64,000 nucleotides of DNA from Cyclobacterium marinum DSM 745. Its GTDB lineage: Bacteria > Bacteroidota > Bacteroidia > Cytophagales > Cyclobacteriaceae. The stretch lies in assembly GCF_000222485.1 (NCBI RefSeq), contig NC_015914.1, forward strand, positions 1,054,001 to 1,118,000, in the 5' to 3' direction. Made by a program: the position numbers and the translations under genes. The stretch's first letter is position 1, and each line of letters opens with the position of its first letter. A model generated the notes under the pieces. The model was not told where the DNA came from and did no database searches. It worked only from the letters and a program-made list of their open reading frames with translations. Shown piece after piece: positions 54,628 to 63,042 of this stretch.

Positions 54628-54967
54628 TCAATTTTTTGCCTTTATCCCATCTTTTATTTTACGATCAAGCAGTAGTAAATCTACATTTTTTCAAGGGATC
54701 GAACAATAGCAAAAATTGCACAATAAAATGTTTAATTTAAAATATATACGTATTTCACCTTTTCTCCTTTATTAAGCACCACTCCTCATTATTTCCTCTA
54801 TCAATCTTCGGCTAAGTAATTTTCGGCATCTACTCAATTCTCCAACACCTATTTGAAGCTTTGGGGGAAATATTTAGGATACAATAAATGATCTCAAGCC
54901 GATTATTTCATATTTGTCCCTTGGTTAAAATTTGATTATTATTATTCTTTCGTCAACCTGCCCAGAA
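54628..54967. other. AT-rich divergent intergenic region
   Basis: This 340-base gap separates the two FG-GAP protein genes. I found no full -33/-7 promoter pair, no large palindrome and no open frame that looks coding. Short self-complementary words (GCAAAAATTGC near 54711) are too small to interpret. Confidence 0.6.
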
Positions 54968-56473
54968 ATGCCATTCTATAAAAAACTTTCGATTATTTTT
55001 ATTTTATACACTTTAATCATAATCACCTCTTGCAACAAAAAAAAGAACAGTCAATTGGTATGGGAATCAAACTTCCCGGTAATTGGCTCTCAATCCTCCC
55101 CAAGAGCGGTAGATTTAAACAGTGATGGGGTCTTGGATTTTGTAATTGGTGCAGGAAAGAATGAGTATGAGTATACAGCGTTGGGTATTTTAGCCATCAA
55201 TGGTCTGGATGGTGAATTGTTATGGACTCATGAAACCCAAGATCAAGTTTTTGGTTCTGCTACTTTTCTAGACATCAATCGAGATGAAACTCCGGATGTA
55301 TTTATTGGAGGTCGTGGACCATACTTAAAAGCTCTCGATGGGAAAACCGGGAATTTAATTTGGGAATTTGACACTTTAGACCACCTCCACCATCCTATCC
55401 TTCAAAATGCACGGTTTAATTTTTACAACAGTGTGACCATCCCTGATCAAAATGGTGATGGAGTTAATGAGTTATTGACCAGCAATGGGGGAAATGCAAA
55501 GGTAGCCCCCAATCAAACCGAGGGGAGATTCCCGGGTGTACTGATGGTAATTGACCCGGTTAATGGAGATATTTTGGCAGCAGACACCATGCCAGATGGT
55601 GGAGAAACCTATTTATCACCATTATTTATTGACCAAAAAGAGTCAGGAGTTCAACAGGTTTTATTCGGAAGTGGTGGTGAAACCCTTTCAGGCAACTTAT
55701 ATTTAGCAAATCTCAGGGACCTCATGGGTAATAATTTATCAAACGCTAAGCCATTGGTGGGTGAAAAAAATCATGGCTTTATTGCTCCTCCTGTATTGGT
55801 TGACCTAAATGAGGATGGGATTCTTGACATTGTTTCCGTTTCACATGCAAGTACAATGACAGCCATTTGTGGGAAAAATCTTGAACCGATATGGCAACTT
55901 AAAATACCAAACACAGAAAGTAGTAATAGCTTTGCACTAGGACAATTCACGGCTGATGATATTCCTGATTTGTTTACCTTTGTAAGTAAAGGTGTCTGGC
56001 CTGAAAACACAGGTTTGGTTCAGGTATTAATAGATGGTAGTTCAGGAAAACTTTTGCTAGAAATGGAAATGGGATGTTCCGGCTTTTCTTCTCCAATTGC
56101 CTATGATTTAAATGGAGATGGTTTTGATGAGGTAATTTTTAGCATAAATGAATACGATTGTACCAGACCTATAGATGATCGATCTGCTTTCTCCATAGAG
56201 AACAAACTGGTATTGATGGACTTCAAAGCGGACACCACTTACTTGCTTGATCAAACGAAAAGTTTCAAAAATATTTTCTCTACTCCTTGGTTGGGCGACA
56301 TCGATGGCGATGGGTACCTTGACCTGGTACATTGTCAGTATTTTAGCAATTCGGATATTTTATCTTTTTTAGGAATGAAAGTTAAGCGGATCGACCTACC
56401 GATAAAACTTAAAAATAAACCTCTTTGGGGAGGATTTATGGGATCATATGGCAATGCTACTTATCAAAAATAA
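54968..56473 (+). CDS. FG-GAP/PQQ-like propeller lipoprotein
   Basis: The 501-residue protein starts at the second ATG (54968), which gives a clean lipoprotein signal MPFYKKLSIIFILYTLIIITSC with the modified Cys at 22; the earlier ATG at 54932 adds 12 residues before it. Six calcium-loop motifs (DLNSDGVLDF, DINRDETPDV, DQNGDGVNEL, DLNEDGILDI, DLNGDGFDEV, DIDGDGYLDL) and repeats like INGLDGELLWTHETQD, LDGKTGNLIWEFD show a mixed FG-GAP/PQQ-like beta-propeller. It is likely on the outer membrane. It is divergent from a larger propeller gene and shares a terminator with the SusD gene. Confidence 0.85.
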   Translation: MPFYKKLSIIFILYTLIIITSCNKKKNSQLVWESNFPVIGSQSSPRAVDLNSDGVLDFVIGAGKNEYEYTALGILAINGLDGELLWTHETQDQVFGSATFLDINRDETPDVFIGGRGPYLKALDGKTGNLIWEFDTLDHLHHPILQNARFNFYNSVTIPDQNGDGVNELLTSNGGNAKVAPNQTEGRFPGVLMVIDPVNGDILAADTMPDGGETYLSPLFIDQKESGVQQVLFGSGGETLSGNLYLANLRDLMGNNLSNAKPLVGEKNHGFIAPPVLVDLNEDGILDIVSVSHASTMTAICGKNLEPIWQLKIPNTESSNSFALGQFTADDIPDLFTFVSKGVWPENTGLVQVLIDGSSGKLLLEMEMGCSGFSSPIAYDLNGDGFDEVIFSINEYDCTRPIDDRSAFSIENKLVLMDFKADTTYLLDQTKSFKNIFSTPWLGDIDGDGYLDLVHCQYFSNSDILSFLGMKVKRIDLPIKLKNKPLWGGFMGSYGNATYQK

Positions 56474-56497
56474 AAGGCTGCCTGATGGCAGCCTTTT
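56472..56497. terminator. Bidirectional terminator between the propeller lipoprotein and susD-like genes
   Basis: AAAAGGCTGCC (56472-56482) and GGCAGCCTTTT (56487-56497) are perfect 11-bp arms around TGAT. A U-rich arm exists in both directions. It overlaps the stop codon of the plus-strand gene. Confidence 0.9.
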
Positions 56498-56549
56498 ATA
56501 AAACACTAAATTAACCAAGTAAATATAAATACTTTCTAATTTCTACCGC

Positions 56550-58154
56550 CTAATTGGCCACATCCCACCATACTCGAGTGGTATTTACGTCAGGAAGGGT
56601 AGCCCCGGCCTGAAAGTTTGCATTTGCAGCTACTTCGGCAGCAGGGTACTTAAGTTTTCTCATGATTTGCCCTTGTGTTATATTTCCAGGATAGTTCGTC
56701 GGGGTCAACTGAGGATATCCGGTTCTTCTCCAGTCAGACCAAGCTTCCCACCAGTTGAAAAACTTACTTACCCACATTTGTTCACCTATCATTTCCAATG
56801 CCGGCTTCTCCACTCCATAAGGGTGTCTTTCGAGATAAGCTGTTACCTCTTCATCAGAAACTGTCAATGATGCATCAAAAGGTGTATACATTTGCATGGC
56901 TCCTTTTACACCTGATTCATAATGTTCCTTAGCAGAATTCGGAATTCCAGAACCAATCCCTCTTTCCAAGGCTTCTGCTTGCAAAAAGGCAGATTCAGCA
57001 TAATTCATAAATATATAAGGAGCATCTCTTTGAAGCATTAGGTAGTTAATTCTTGAATAGGTTGTTACTAAATCTACTGACTCTCCTTCCAATTCATCCA
57101 ATCCTGCAGCATCGTAGCCATTTGGCATGCCTTTTTGCTCCAATGGATTGGTGTTGGTTGGTGTCCATGCCACTGCAGACCAATCGGCTATTCCTCCACT
57201 AATAATCATGAGTCTAGGATCTACTTCATCTTCTGTACTTGCTCCCGCTTTAAGCCAGTCTACAAGTGTATTGCTTAGATAACCAGGCTGTCCCCCATCA
57301 CCAGGGTAAAAAGCCCTAGAAATACCATTCTGATTAATCCACAAACTTGGACCTTCGGACATGGGGACCCAAGCATTGTCATCATTGCTTTCCATAACGC
57401 CACCGGCAATGGCCTTAGTTACATATTCATCAGCCAATTGAGGGGCAACATTTGATACCCTCATCGCTAATCGTAACATTAGGGAATAACCAAATTTTTT
57501 CCATTTGGCAATATCTCCTTCATAGATAATGTCAGCGGTAGCAAAGCCTTCATCCGGATTGGAAGTGCTCAGGCCAGCAGTTGCCTCCTCCAATTCCTTC
57601 AATAAGTCAGGATAGATGGCTGATTGCTCGTCATACTCTGGAAAGAATACACCTTCCATTCCTTGAAGTGCATTGAAATAAGGTATATTCCCATAAAAAT
57701 CTGTTAGCCGATGAAAATTCAAAACCCTAATAATCCTTGCTGCATTTCTAGTGTTTATTTTATTTCCTTCATCATATCCTCCCGGACCAGTTTGCCTGAT
57801 AACCTCAGATATATTCTTCAATGCATCTCCGTAGAAGAATTCGAAAGGAGCACTATTTGACTCGAAGTTTTCAGTGTATTTATCCCCAGGAGCTATGCCT
57901 CCACCTGCATTGGCTAAATGCTGTATTAGGTATGCGGTCATACCAATATTTGTCCTCCAATCGAGGTACCTATTATCCCCTGCAGATCCTCCTGAAGCAG
58001 ACCCATGTTGTGCCGCCGTAAACATAAAATTCAAATCTATTTCATTTACTGCTTGCGGATTAATATTAAGTTCTTGTAAATCTTCAGTATTGCAAGCAGA
58101 AAAAGATATACTAACCGCCATTCCAAATAGAAGAAATTTATTTATAATTTTCAT
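56550..58154 (-). CDS. SusD/RagB family outer-membrane nutrient-binding lipoprotein
   Basis: The 534-residue protein has a lipoprotein signal ending FSAC (Cys 21) and the SusD-like N-terminus LQELNINPQAVNEIDLNFMFT. Helical TPR-like segments and NYAESAFLQAEALERGIG (the tetratricopeptide core near 380-400) fit the SusD-like group annotated as nutrient-binding. It forms a surface lid on the SusC transporter encoded 18 bases upstream in the operon. Ligands for this subgroup can be oligosaccharides or peptides; none can be deduced. Confidence 0.94.
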   Translation of the reverse strand: MKIINKFLLFGMAVSISFSACNTEDLQELNINPQAVNEIDLNFMFTAAQHGSASGGSAGDNRYLDWRTNIGMTAYLIQHLANAGGGIAPGDKYTENFESNSAPFEFFYGDALKNISEVIRQTGPGGYDEGNKINTRNAARIIRVLNFHRLTDFYGNIPYFNALQGMEGVFFPEYDEQSAIYPDLLKELEEATAGLSTSNPDEGFATADIIYEGDIAKWKKFGYSLMLRLAMRVSNVAPQLADEYVTKAIAGGVMESNDDNAWVPMSEGPSLWINQNGISRAFYPGDGGQPGYLSNTLVDWLKAGASTEDEVDPRLMIISGGIADWSAVAWTPTNTNPLEQKGMPNGYDAAGLDELEGESVDLVTTYSRINYLMLQRDAPYIFMNYAESAFLQAEALERGIGSGIPNSAKEHYESGVKGAMQMYTPFDASLTVSDEEVTAYLERHPYGVEKPALEMIGEQMWVSKFFNWWEAWSDWRRTGYPQLTPTNYPGNITQGQIMRKLKYPAAEVAANANFQAGATLPDVNTTRVWWDVAN

Positions 58155-58172
58155 AATTCTTTCTTTTAACGA

Positions 58173-61100
58173 TTAAAATGAAGCCCTTAAATTGAATCCA
58201 TAAGACCTTGATTGAGGCATCCCAAAGTAATCAAGCCCTTGTCCATTGCCGGAAGAATAACCTGACTCTGGATCTACATTGTCCACATTTTTCCATAGGA
58301 TGGATAGGTTTCTACCCACAAAAGACAAGCTAACATTAGTAAACGGTGTTTTTTCCATCAAACTCCTTGGAAAATTGTACCCAAAGGTTATTTGCCTCAA
58401 TTTGGCAAAAGAGCCATCGTAAATAAAGTGATCCTGTACCCTATTTCCCATTTGGTTCCAATAATTATTGGCCTCTCCTGGTGATAAAGTCTTCGTGAAA
58501 TCCTCATAAATAGGTGTACCATCAGAGGTCGATCCTGATTGTATTACCCCACTTATGGTAAGCGGTTCTTCACCTTCTCTTCCCTGTAGGGTTTGCTTGT
58601 GCAATCCCCATTGGGTGAGCCTTACATTGGTTCCGGAATAAATCTCTCCTCCTACTCTAAAGTCAATTAAAGCGGAAAGGTTAAACCCTTTATAAGTAAT
58701 ACTATTATTAAAACCACCGGTAAAATCAGGGATTCCGTTACCGATGACTTCCATTTGATCGGATTGTACCGGAGCACCATTTTCTTCAAATACAGGCTGC
58801 CCATCAGGAGACGTTTTCTGCACCCATCCTGCCAGTACGCCAAAAGGCTGTCCTGTCCTGTGTTGTACGAATACAGTCCTAGTTCTAGGTTCTTCTACGT
58901 TTAATATGTCTGTTCCTTCAATTAGGGAGATCACCTTGTTTCTATTTCTGGCAATATTGAATGAAACATCCCAGTTAAAGCTACTTGTCCGCACGGGTGA
59001 ACCTGTCAGCAAAATCTCAACTCCCTTATTCTCCATCTCTCCTAAGTTCACCAAAGTAGATCCAAAACCAGAAGCTCTTGATATTTGAGCATTCAACTGA
59101 TCTTCAGTACTATTCTGGTGGTAGTATGTGAAATCTAAGCCCAGTCTATTTTGCAATAGGCGAACATCAAAACCAAACTCTATTTCAGTAGACAATAAGG
59201 GTATTAAATTTGGATTTGGAATTGTTCCATTATTGTTACCTGCAGTGGCATAGGAGGCCATTGCAACCTGATTGCCATTAAAGTTTACAGCAGGAGCCGC
59301 TAACAAAGTAAAAGCATTCCGAGTCTGATAAGGGTCTACGGTAGAGTTACCTACCCTTGCCCAAGAAGCCCTGATTTTGCCAAAACTTAACCAAAAAGGA
59401 AGATCCTCCATGGCATCAGAAAAAACAAAACTACCACCTACAGAAGGATAGGTAATACCATTCAATTTAGGATTCAATGTAGAGAACCAATCCCTCCTAG
59501 CAGTGGTAGTAATGTAAAGGAAGTTTTTGTAATTAATTTCAGCAGATCCAAATACTGAATTAATACCGTTACTTTCAAACCCATACCCGAAATTTCTCGT
59601 CACAGTATTATTGATGGCATGGAAAAATGGAACATTAAAACCCTGACCATTTGCTGAGATATTTTCATTTTCTTTCCGCATTCTATTGGCACCCAAAAAG
59701 GCTACTACACCAAAATCTCCAAATTGTCTATTATAGCCTAACATCGCTTCTAGATTAATTTCGTTAACCCTTCGCTCAGCCTCTGACATATTTCCACCTC
59801 TAGAGTAACCAGTTCCTTGTGGGGTCAATGTAGTTCCTCTTCTAGTGTACCAATCCATTCCGGCTCTTCCGGACAAATACAAATGGTCAGTAATCATGTA
59901 TTTTAATGATCCTGAAGTGATAATTCTGTCTCTGGTATCGCTGATTGATAATTGATGGGTAGAAAAGTATGGATTTTGCCCCCAAGGGTTATTGGTCATC
60001 AGATATTCTTCTTGCTCTGCAAAACCCCATACACTTAATAGAGCCGGATCAGTCCCAACTGGAATCGTTCCTAGCCTATCCGGATCTCCTTGTCCCCAAA
60101 GCACATTAACATTTGGTGGTAAGGCAAAAATGGACTGAAATGCATTACCGGGTGAATCTGATAACCTAGGTCGATTTTTAGTTCTTTCATTGGAATAAAG
60201 TACTTTGGCATCAAAGGTTAATCTTTCTCCAAATTTACCGTTAGTAGCCAGTGACATATTGATTCGGTCAAACCCTGCATTTGGAATCACAGATGTACTC
60301 CTTAAGTCAGTTACATTGAATCGGAAAGTTTGGGTATCGCTCCCTCCTGACAAAGATAAGCTGTTGGTAAATGATTTACCTGTTTCATAAAACCGATCCC
60401 AATTGTCTCCTGCATATACATACGGTCTTTCAACTCCATCAAAATGCATAGAGGTACCAGAACCTAACCGTTCGCCCCAAGCTTGCGTTCCCCAATCGTA
60501 ACCATCTCTTACAGTGGCAGGTCTTACGGCACTACCTGTAATCTGATCTCCTTGAAATCTTCCGGACCCAAACTCGGTTTGCAAATCAGTTTGATTATTA
60601 ATCCTCTCAAACACCGCATTGGAATTGAATTCTACACCAATTCCTTTTCGTGAAGTCCCTCTTTTGGTGGTAATTAGAATTACTCCATTTGCTGCGCGTG
60701 ATCCATACAAGGCAGCCGCACTGGCTCCCTTTAATACAGACATGGATTCAATATCATCCGGATTGACACTAGTCATGCCATCTCCCTGATCGGCTCCACC
60801 CCATACACCTGCTTGTCCAAAACTTTGGTTATCCATAGGCACCCCATCGATTACATAAAGTGGCTGATTTCCACCTTGAAGGGAGGTGTTTCCTCGAATA
60901 ATAACCCGAGACGATCCGGCAGGGCCGGAGGCTACATTGCTCACATTTACACCAGCTACCCTACCGGCCAACTGATTGGCAATGTTATTTTCCCTAGCTT
61001 GGGTGAATTCTTCCCCCCCTACTTGGGTCAATGAATATTGGAGAGCTTTGACATTTCTTTCTATACCTAAAGCCGTTACAACCACCTCATTCAATTCAGA

Positions 61101-61397
61101 GGCATCTTCAGATAAGCTAACATCAATTGTACTGCGGTTGCCAACTGTTTCTTCTACCGCCTCAAACCCAAGAAAAGAATAAACCAAAACAGTTTGAGGT
61201 CCACTTACATTGAGTTGGTAATTCCCGTCCACATCTGTGGCGGTACCGGTGGATGTCCCCTTGATAAGGATTGACACACCGGGCAATGGCATTCCATCTG
61301 AACTGTCAGTGACTTTACCAGTGACAGTTTGCCCCAAGACATTTCCACCCATAGAAGTGAGAATTGCCATGGAGACAATAAGTAATAGGTTTTTCAT
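58173..61397 (-). CDS. SusC/RagA family TonB-linked outer-membrane transporter
   Basis: The 1074-residue protein has a signal peptide (about 1-23, ending LGQ). A carboxypeptidase-D-like regulatory domain (about 24-105; GKVTDSSDGMPLPGVSILIK) follows, then a TonB plug with VVTALGIERNVKALQYS and YVIDGVPMDNQSFG, VNPDDIESMSVLKGASAAALYG and GVILITTKRG. The rest is a 22-stranded barrel ending in NLRASF with a C-terminal Phe. With the SusD partner 18 bases downstream it forms a ligand-gated importer driven by TonB. No sigma/anti-sigma pair, and no glycoside hydrolase, is adjacent. Length is normal for SusC proteins. Confidence 0.96.
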   Translation of the reverse strand: MKNLLLIVSMAILTSMGGNVLGQTVTGKVTDSSDGMPLPGVSILIKGTSTGTATDVDGNYQLNVSGPQTVLVYSFLGFEAVEETVGNRSTIDVSLSEDASELNEVVVTALGIERNVKALQYSLTQVGGEEFTQARENNIANQLAGRVAGVNVSNVASGPAGSSRVIIRGNTSLQGGNQPLYVIDGVPMDNQSFGQAGVWGGADQGDGMTSVNPDDIESMSVLKGASAAALYGSRAANGVILITTKRGTSRKGIGVEFNSNAVFERINNQTDLQTEFGSGRFQGDQITGSAVRPATVRDGYDWGTQAWGERLGSGTSMHFDGVERPYVYAGDNWDRFYETGKSFTNSLSLSGGSDTQTFRFNVTDLRSTSVIPNAGFDRINMSLATNGKFGERLTFDAKVLYSNERTKNRPRLSDSPGNAFQSIFALPPNVNVLWGQGDPDRLGTIPVGTDPALLSVWGFAEQEEYLMTNNPWGQNPYFSTHQLSISDTRDRIITSGSLKYMITDHLYLSGRAGMDWYTRRGTTLTPQGTGYSRGGNMSEAERRVNEINLEAMLGYNRQFGDFGVVAFLGANRMRKENENISANGQGFNVPFFHAINNTVTRNFGYGFESNGINSVFGSAEINYKNFLYITTTARRDWFSTLNPKLNGITYPSVGGSFVFSDAMEDLPFWLSFGKIRASWARVGNSTVDPYQTRNAFTLLAAPAVNFNGNQVAMASYATAGNNNGTIPNPNLIPLLSTEIEFGFDVRLLQNRLGLDFTYYHQNSTEDQLNAQISRASGFGSTLVNLGEMENKGVEILLTGSPVRTSSFNWDVSFNIARNRNKVISLIEGTDILNVEEPRTRTVFVQHRTGQPFGVLAGWVQKTSPDGQPVFEENGAPVQSDQMEVIGNGIPDFTGGFNNSITYKGFNLSALIDFRVGGEIYSGTNVRLTQWGLHKQTLQGREGEEPLTISGVIQSGSTSDGTPIYEDFTKTLSPGEANNYWNQMGNRVQDHFIYDGSFAKLRQITFGYNFPRSLMEKTPFTNVSLSFVGRNLSILWKNVDNVDPESGYSSGNGQGLDYFGMPQSRSYGFNLRASF

Positions 61398-61923
61398 AAA
61401 AGGTTATTTTGGATAAAACAAATCAAAAAGACCATCTATACTTTTACACCAATGGAGAACCTACAAAAACTCTATCATTAATCTAAAGAAACTTTGTCCC
61501 TCTACTTAAAAACAATACTATTTATAAGTGGCTACAAATGATGATGAAAGGTTAAATAATCTTAAATCTCGCAGAAATGTAGAATATTAAAAAGAGAAAA
61601 AAAAATACTTTCAGCCATTTTTCTGTTTTTAATCAGAAAATATTTTTTACAACCGGAAAAATTAAAACAGTTTCAATTATTAGGTATCCTTTCTTCAATT
61701 GAAATTTAAAATGGTAATTAAACCCATACTCAAATGTTAATAAACTATCGTTCTAAATCAATTAAGTATTAGGTGAAATAGGCTAACCTTACCAATAATA
61801 AATGCAAAAGAAAACTTCACCAAACACTCAAGTCAAGTACAACATTTGTTTAAATGCAATTTTAAAAACAAACTTTAAGCTTGTTTAAGCACCTAATTTT
61901 TAGCATTGTCTCCAATATACCGA
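61398..61923. other. Gene-free region upstream of the susC-like gene
   Basis: This long AT-rich divergent region should contain the SusCD promoter, but I found no full TAnnTTTG match on the minus strand near the start codon. The nearest is a one-mismatch box at about 61734. Poly-A/T tracts around 61590-61640 could bend the DNA. An in-frame ATG at 61881 belongs to an N-terminal extension of the next gene that I do not accept. Confidence 0.5.
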
Positions 61924-61931
61924 TATCTTTG
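61924..61931 (+). promoter_or_regulatory. Candidate -7 box of the YggS-type gene
   Basis: TATCTTTG fully matches TAnnTTTG and ends 36 bases before the ATG at 61968. A TTG at 61906-61908 is only 15 bases upstream, closer than usual. The location argues against the longer frame starting at 61881. Confidence 0.4.
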
Positions 61932-61967
61932 TTTTTGATATTCTATTCAAGGGTAACAAATTTGGAA

Positions 61968-62651
61968 ATGCAAGCAACAGATATAAGCAAAAACCTAAAG
62001 AAAATCAGAGACACATTCCTAAACCAGGACTGTCTACTTGTGGCAGTAAGTAAGACCAAACCAATCTCCGCAATTCAAGAAGCCTATGATGCCGGAATTA
62101 GGGATTTCGGTGAAAACAAGGTTCAGGAGATCATCGAAAAAGCACCGGCTCTGCCTCAAGACATAAAATGGCATATGATCGGACATTTGCAGCGCAACAA
62201 GGTCAAATTTATTGTCCCTTTTATCTATCTGATCCATAGTGTAGATTCTTTGCGTTTGTTGAAACAAATTAATAAAGAGGCTGAAAAAATAAATAAAACC
62301 ATTCATTGCCTATTGCAAGTTCATATCGCAAAGGAGGGAACCAAATTCGGTTGGAATAAGGAAGAGTTAAACGAATTTCTTTTAGGAGATGAAATCAAAA
62401 GCATGCATAACATTAGGATCAAAGGTCTAATGGGTATGGCTACAAACACAGAAAATACAGAGATAATAACAGAGGAGTTCAGGACTTTAAAGGTACTTTT
62501 TGAAGCATTAAAAGCTCAGCCCTTACCTGAAATTGTCGATATGAAGGAAATTTCGATGGGTATGAGTGGAGATTACCTACTTGCTCAACAAGAAGGAAGC
62601 ACCATGGTCAGGATAGGAAGTGCCATTTTTGGGTCGAGAAATTACAATTAA
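61968..62651 (+). CDS. YggS family pyridoxal-phosphate homeostasis protein
   Basis: The 227-residue single-domain PLP protein controls vitamin B6 and amino-acid balance and has no known catalysis of its own. The PLP lysine is K29 in VAVSKTKP. IRDFGENKVQEI, WHMIGHLQRNKVK, IHSVDSL and the C-terminal SMGMSGDY...VRIGSAIFG follow the family pattern exactly. A longer frame from 61881 would add 29 hydrophobic residues unlike this cytoplasmic family, so I use 61968. DUF423 and PBP4-like genes follow at 5- and 11-base spacings, suggesting an operon. Confidence 0.94.
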   Translation: MQATDISKNLKKIRDTFLNQDCLLVAVSKTKPISAIQEAYDAGIRDFGENKVQEIIEKAPALPQDIKWHMIGHLQRNKVKFIVPFIYLIHSVDSLRLLKQINKEAEKINKTIHCLLQVHIAKEGTKFGWNKEELNEFLLGDEIKSMHNIRIKGLMGMATNTENTEIITEEFRTLKVLFEALKAQPLPEIVDMKEISMGMSGDYLLAQQEGSTMVRIGSAIFGSRNYN

Positions 62652-62656
62652 CCATT

Positions 62657-63031
62657 ATGAAATCAAATAGTATTATTCAAACCGCTGCGGTATTTGGTGC
62701 CTTGGCAGTTATTTTCGGGGCCTTTGGTGCTCATGCTTTAGAAGAGATGTTGGTGAATACCGGCAGATTAGACACCTATGAGACAGCAGTCAGCTATCAC
62801 TTTTATCATAGTTTAGCCTTGCTAATGGTGGGTGTCTTGTACTTTCAATTTCCTGAAAAAAAACGCTTAAAACTTAGTGCCCTATTTTTTGTGGCAGGTA
62901 TAATAATCTTCTCCGGGAGTCTTTATTTTCTTTGTTTAAGCCAAATGACCTGGTTGGGAGCCATCACACCTCTAGGAGGACTTTCATTTATTTTTGGGTG
63001 GGTGATTTTGCTTCTCAGTTTCGGTAAATAA
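62657..63031 (+). CDS. DUF423 family membrane protein
   Basis: The 124-residue inner-membrane protein has four hydrophobic segments and the family motif GAFGAHALEE near residue 22, then ETAVSYHFYHSLALL and the C-terminal WLGAITPLGGLSFIFGWV. DUF423 proteins are small integral membrane proteins of unknown function found across bacteria. It lies 5 bases after the YggS-type gene. Confidence 0.92.
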   Translation: MKSNSIIQTAAVFGALAVIFGAFGAHALEEMLVNTGRLDTYETAVSYHFYHSLALLMVGVLYFQFPEKKRLKLSALFFVAGIIIFSGSLYFLCLSQMTWLGAITPLGGLSFIFGWVILLLSFGK

Positions 63032-63042
63032 AAATTGATTTT

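Noticed and set aside
61881..61967. N-terminal extension of the YggS-type gene
   Set aside because: The 29 hydrophobic residues do not fit a cytoplasmic family, and the frame start lies upstream of the promoter box at 61924.
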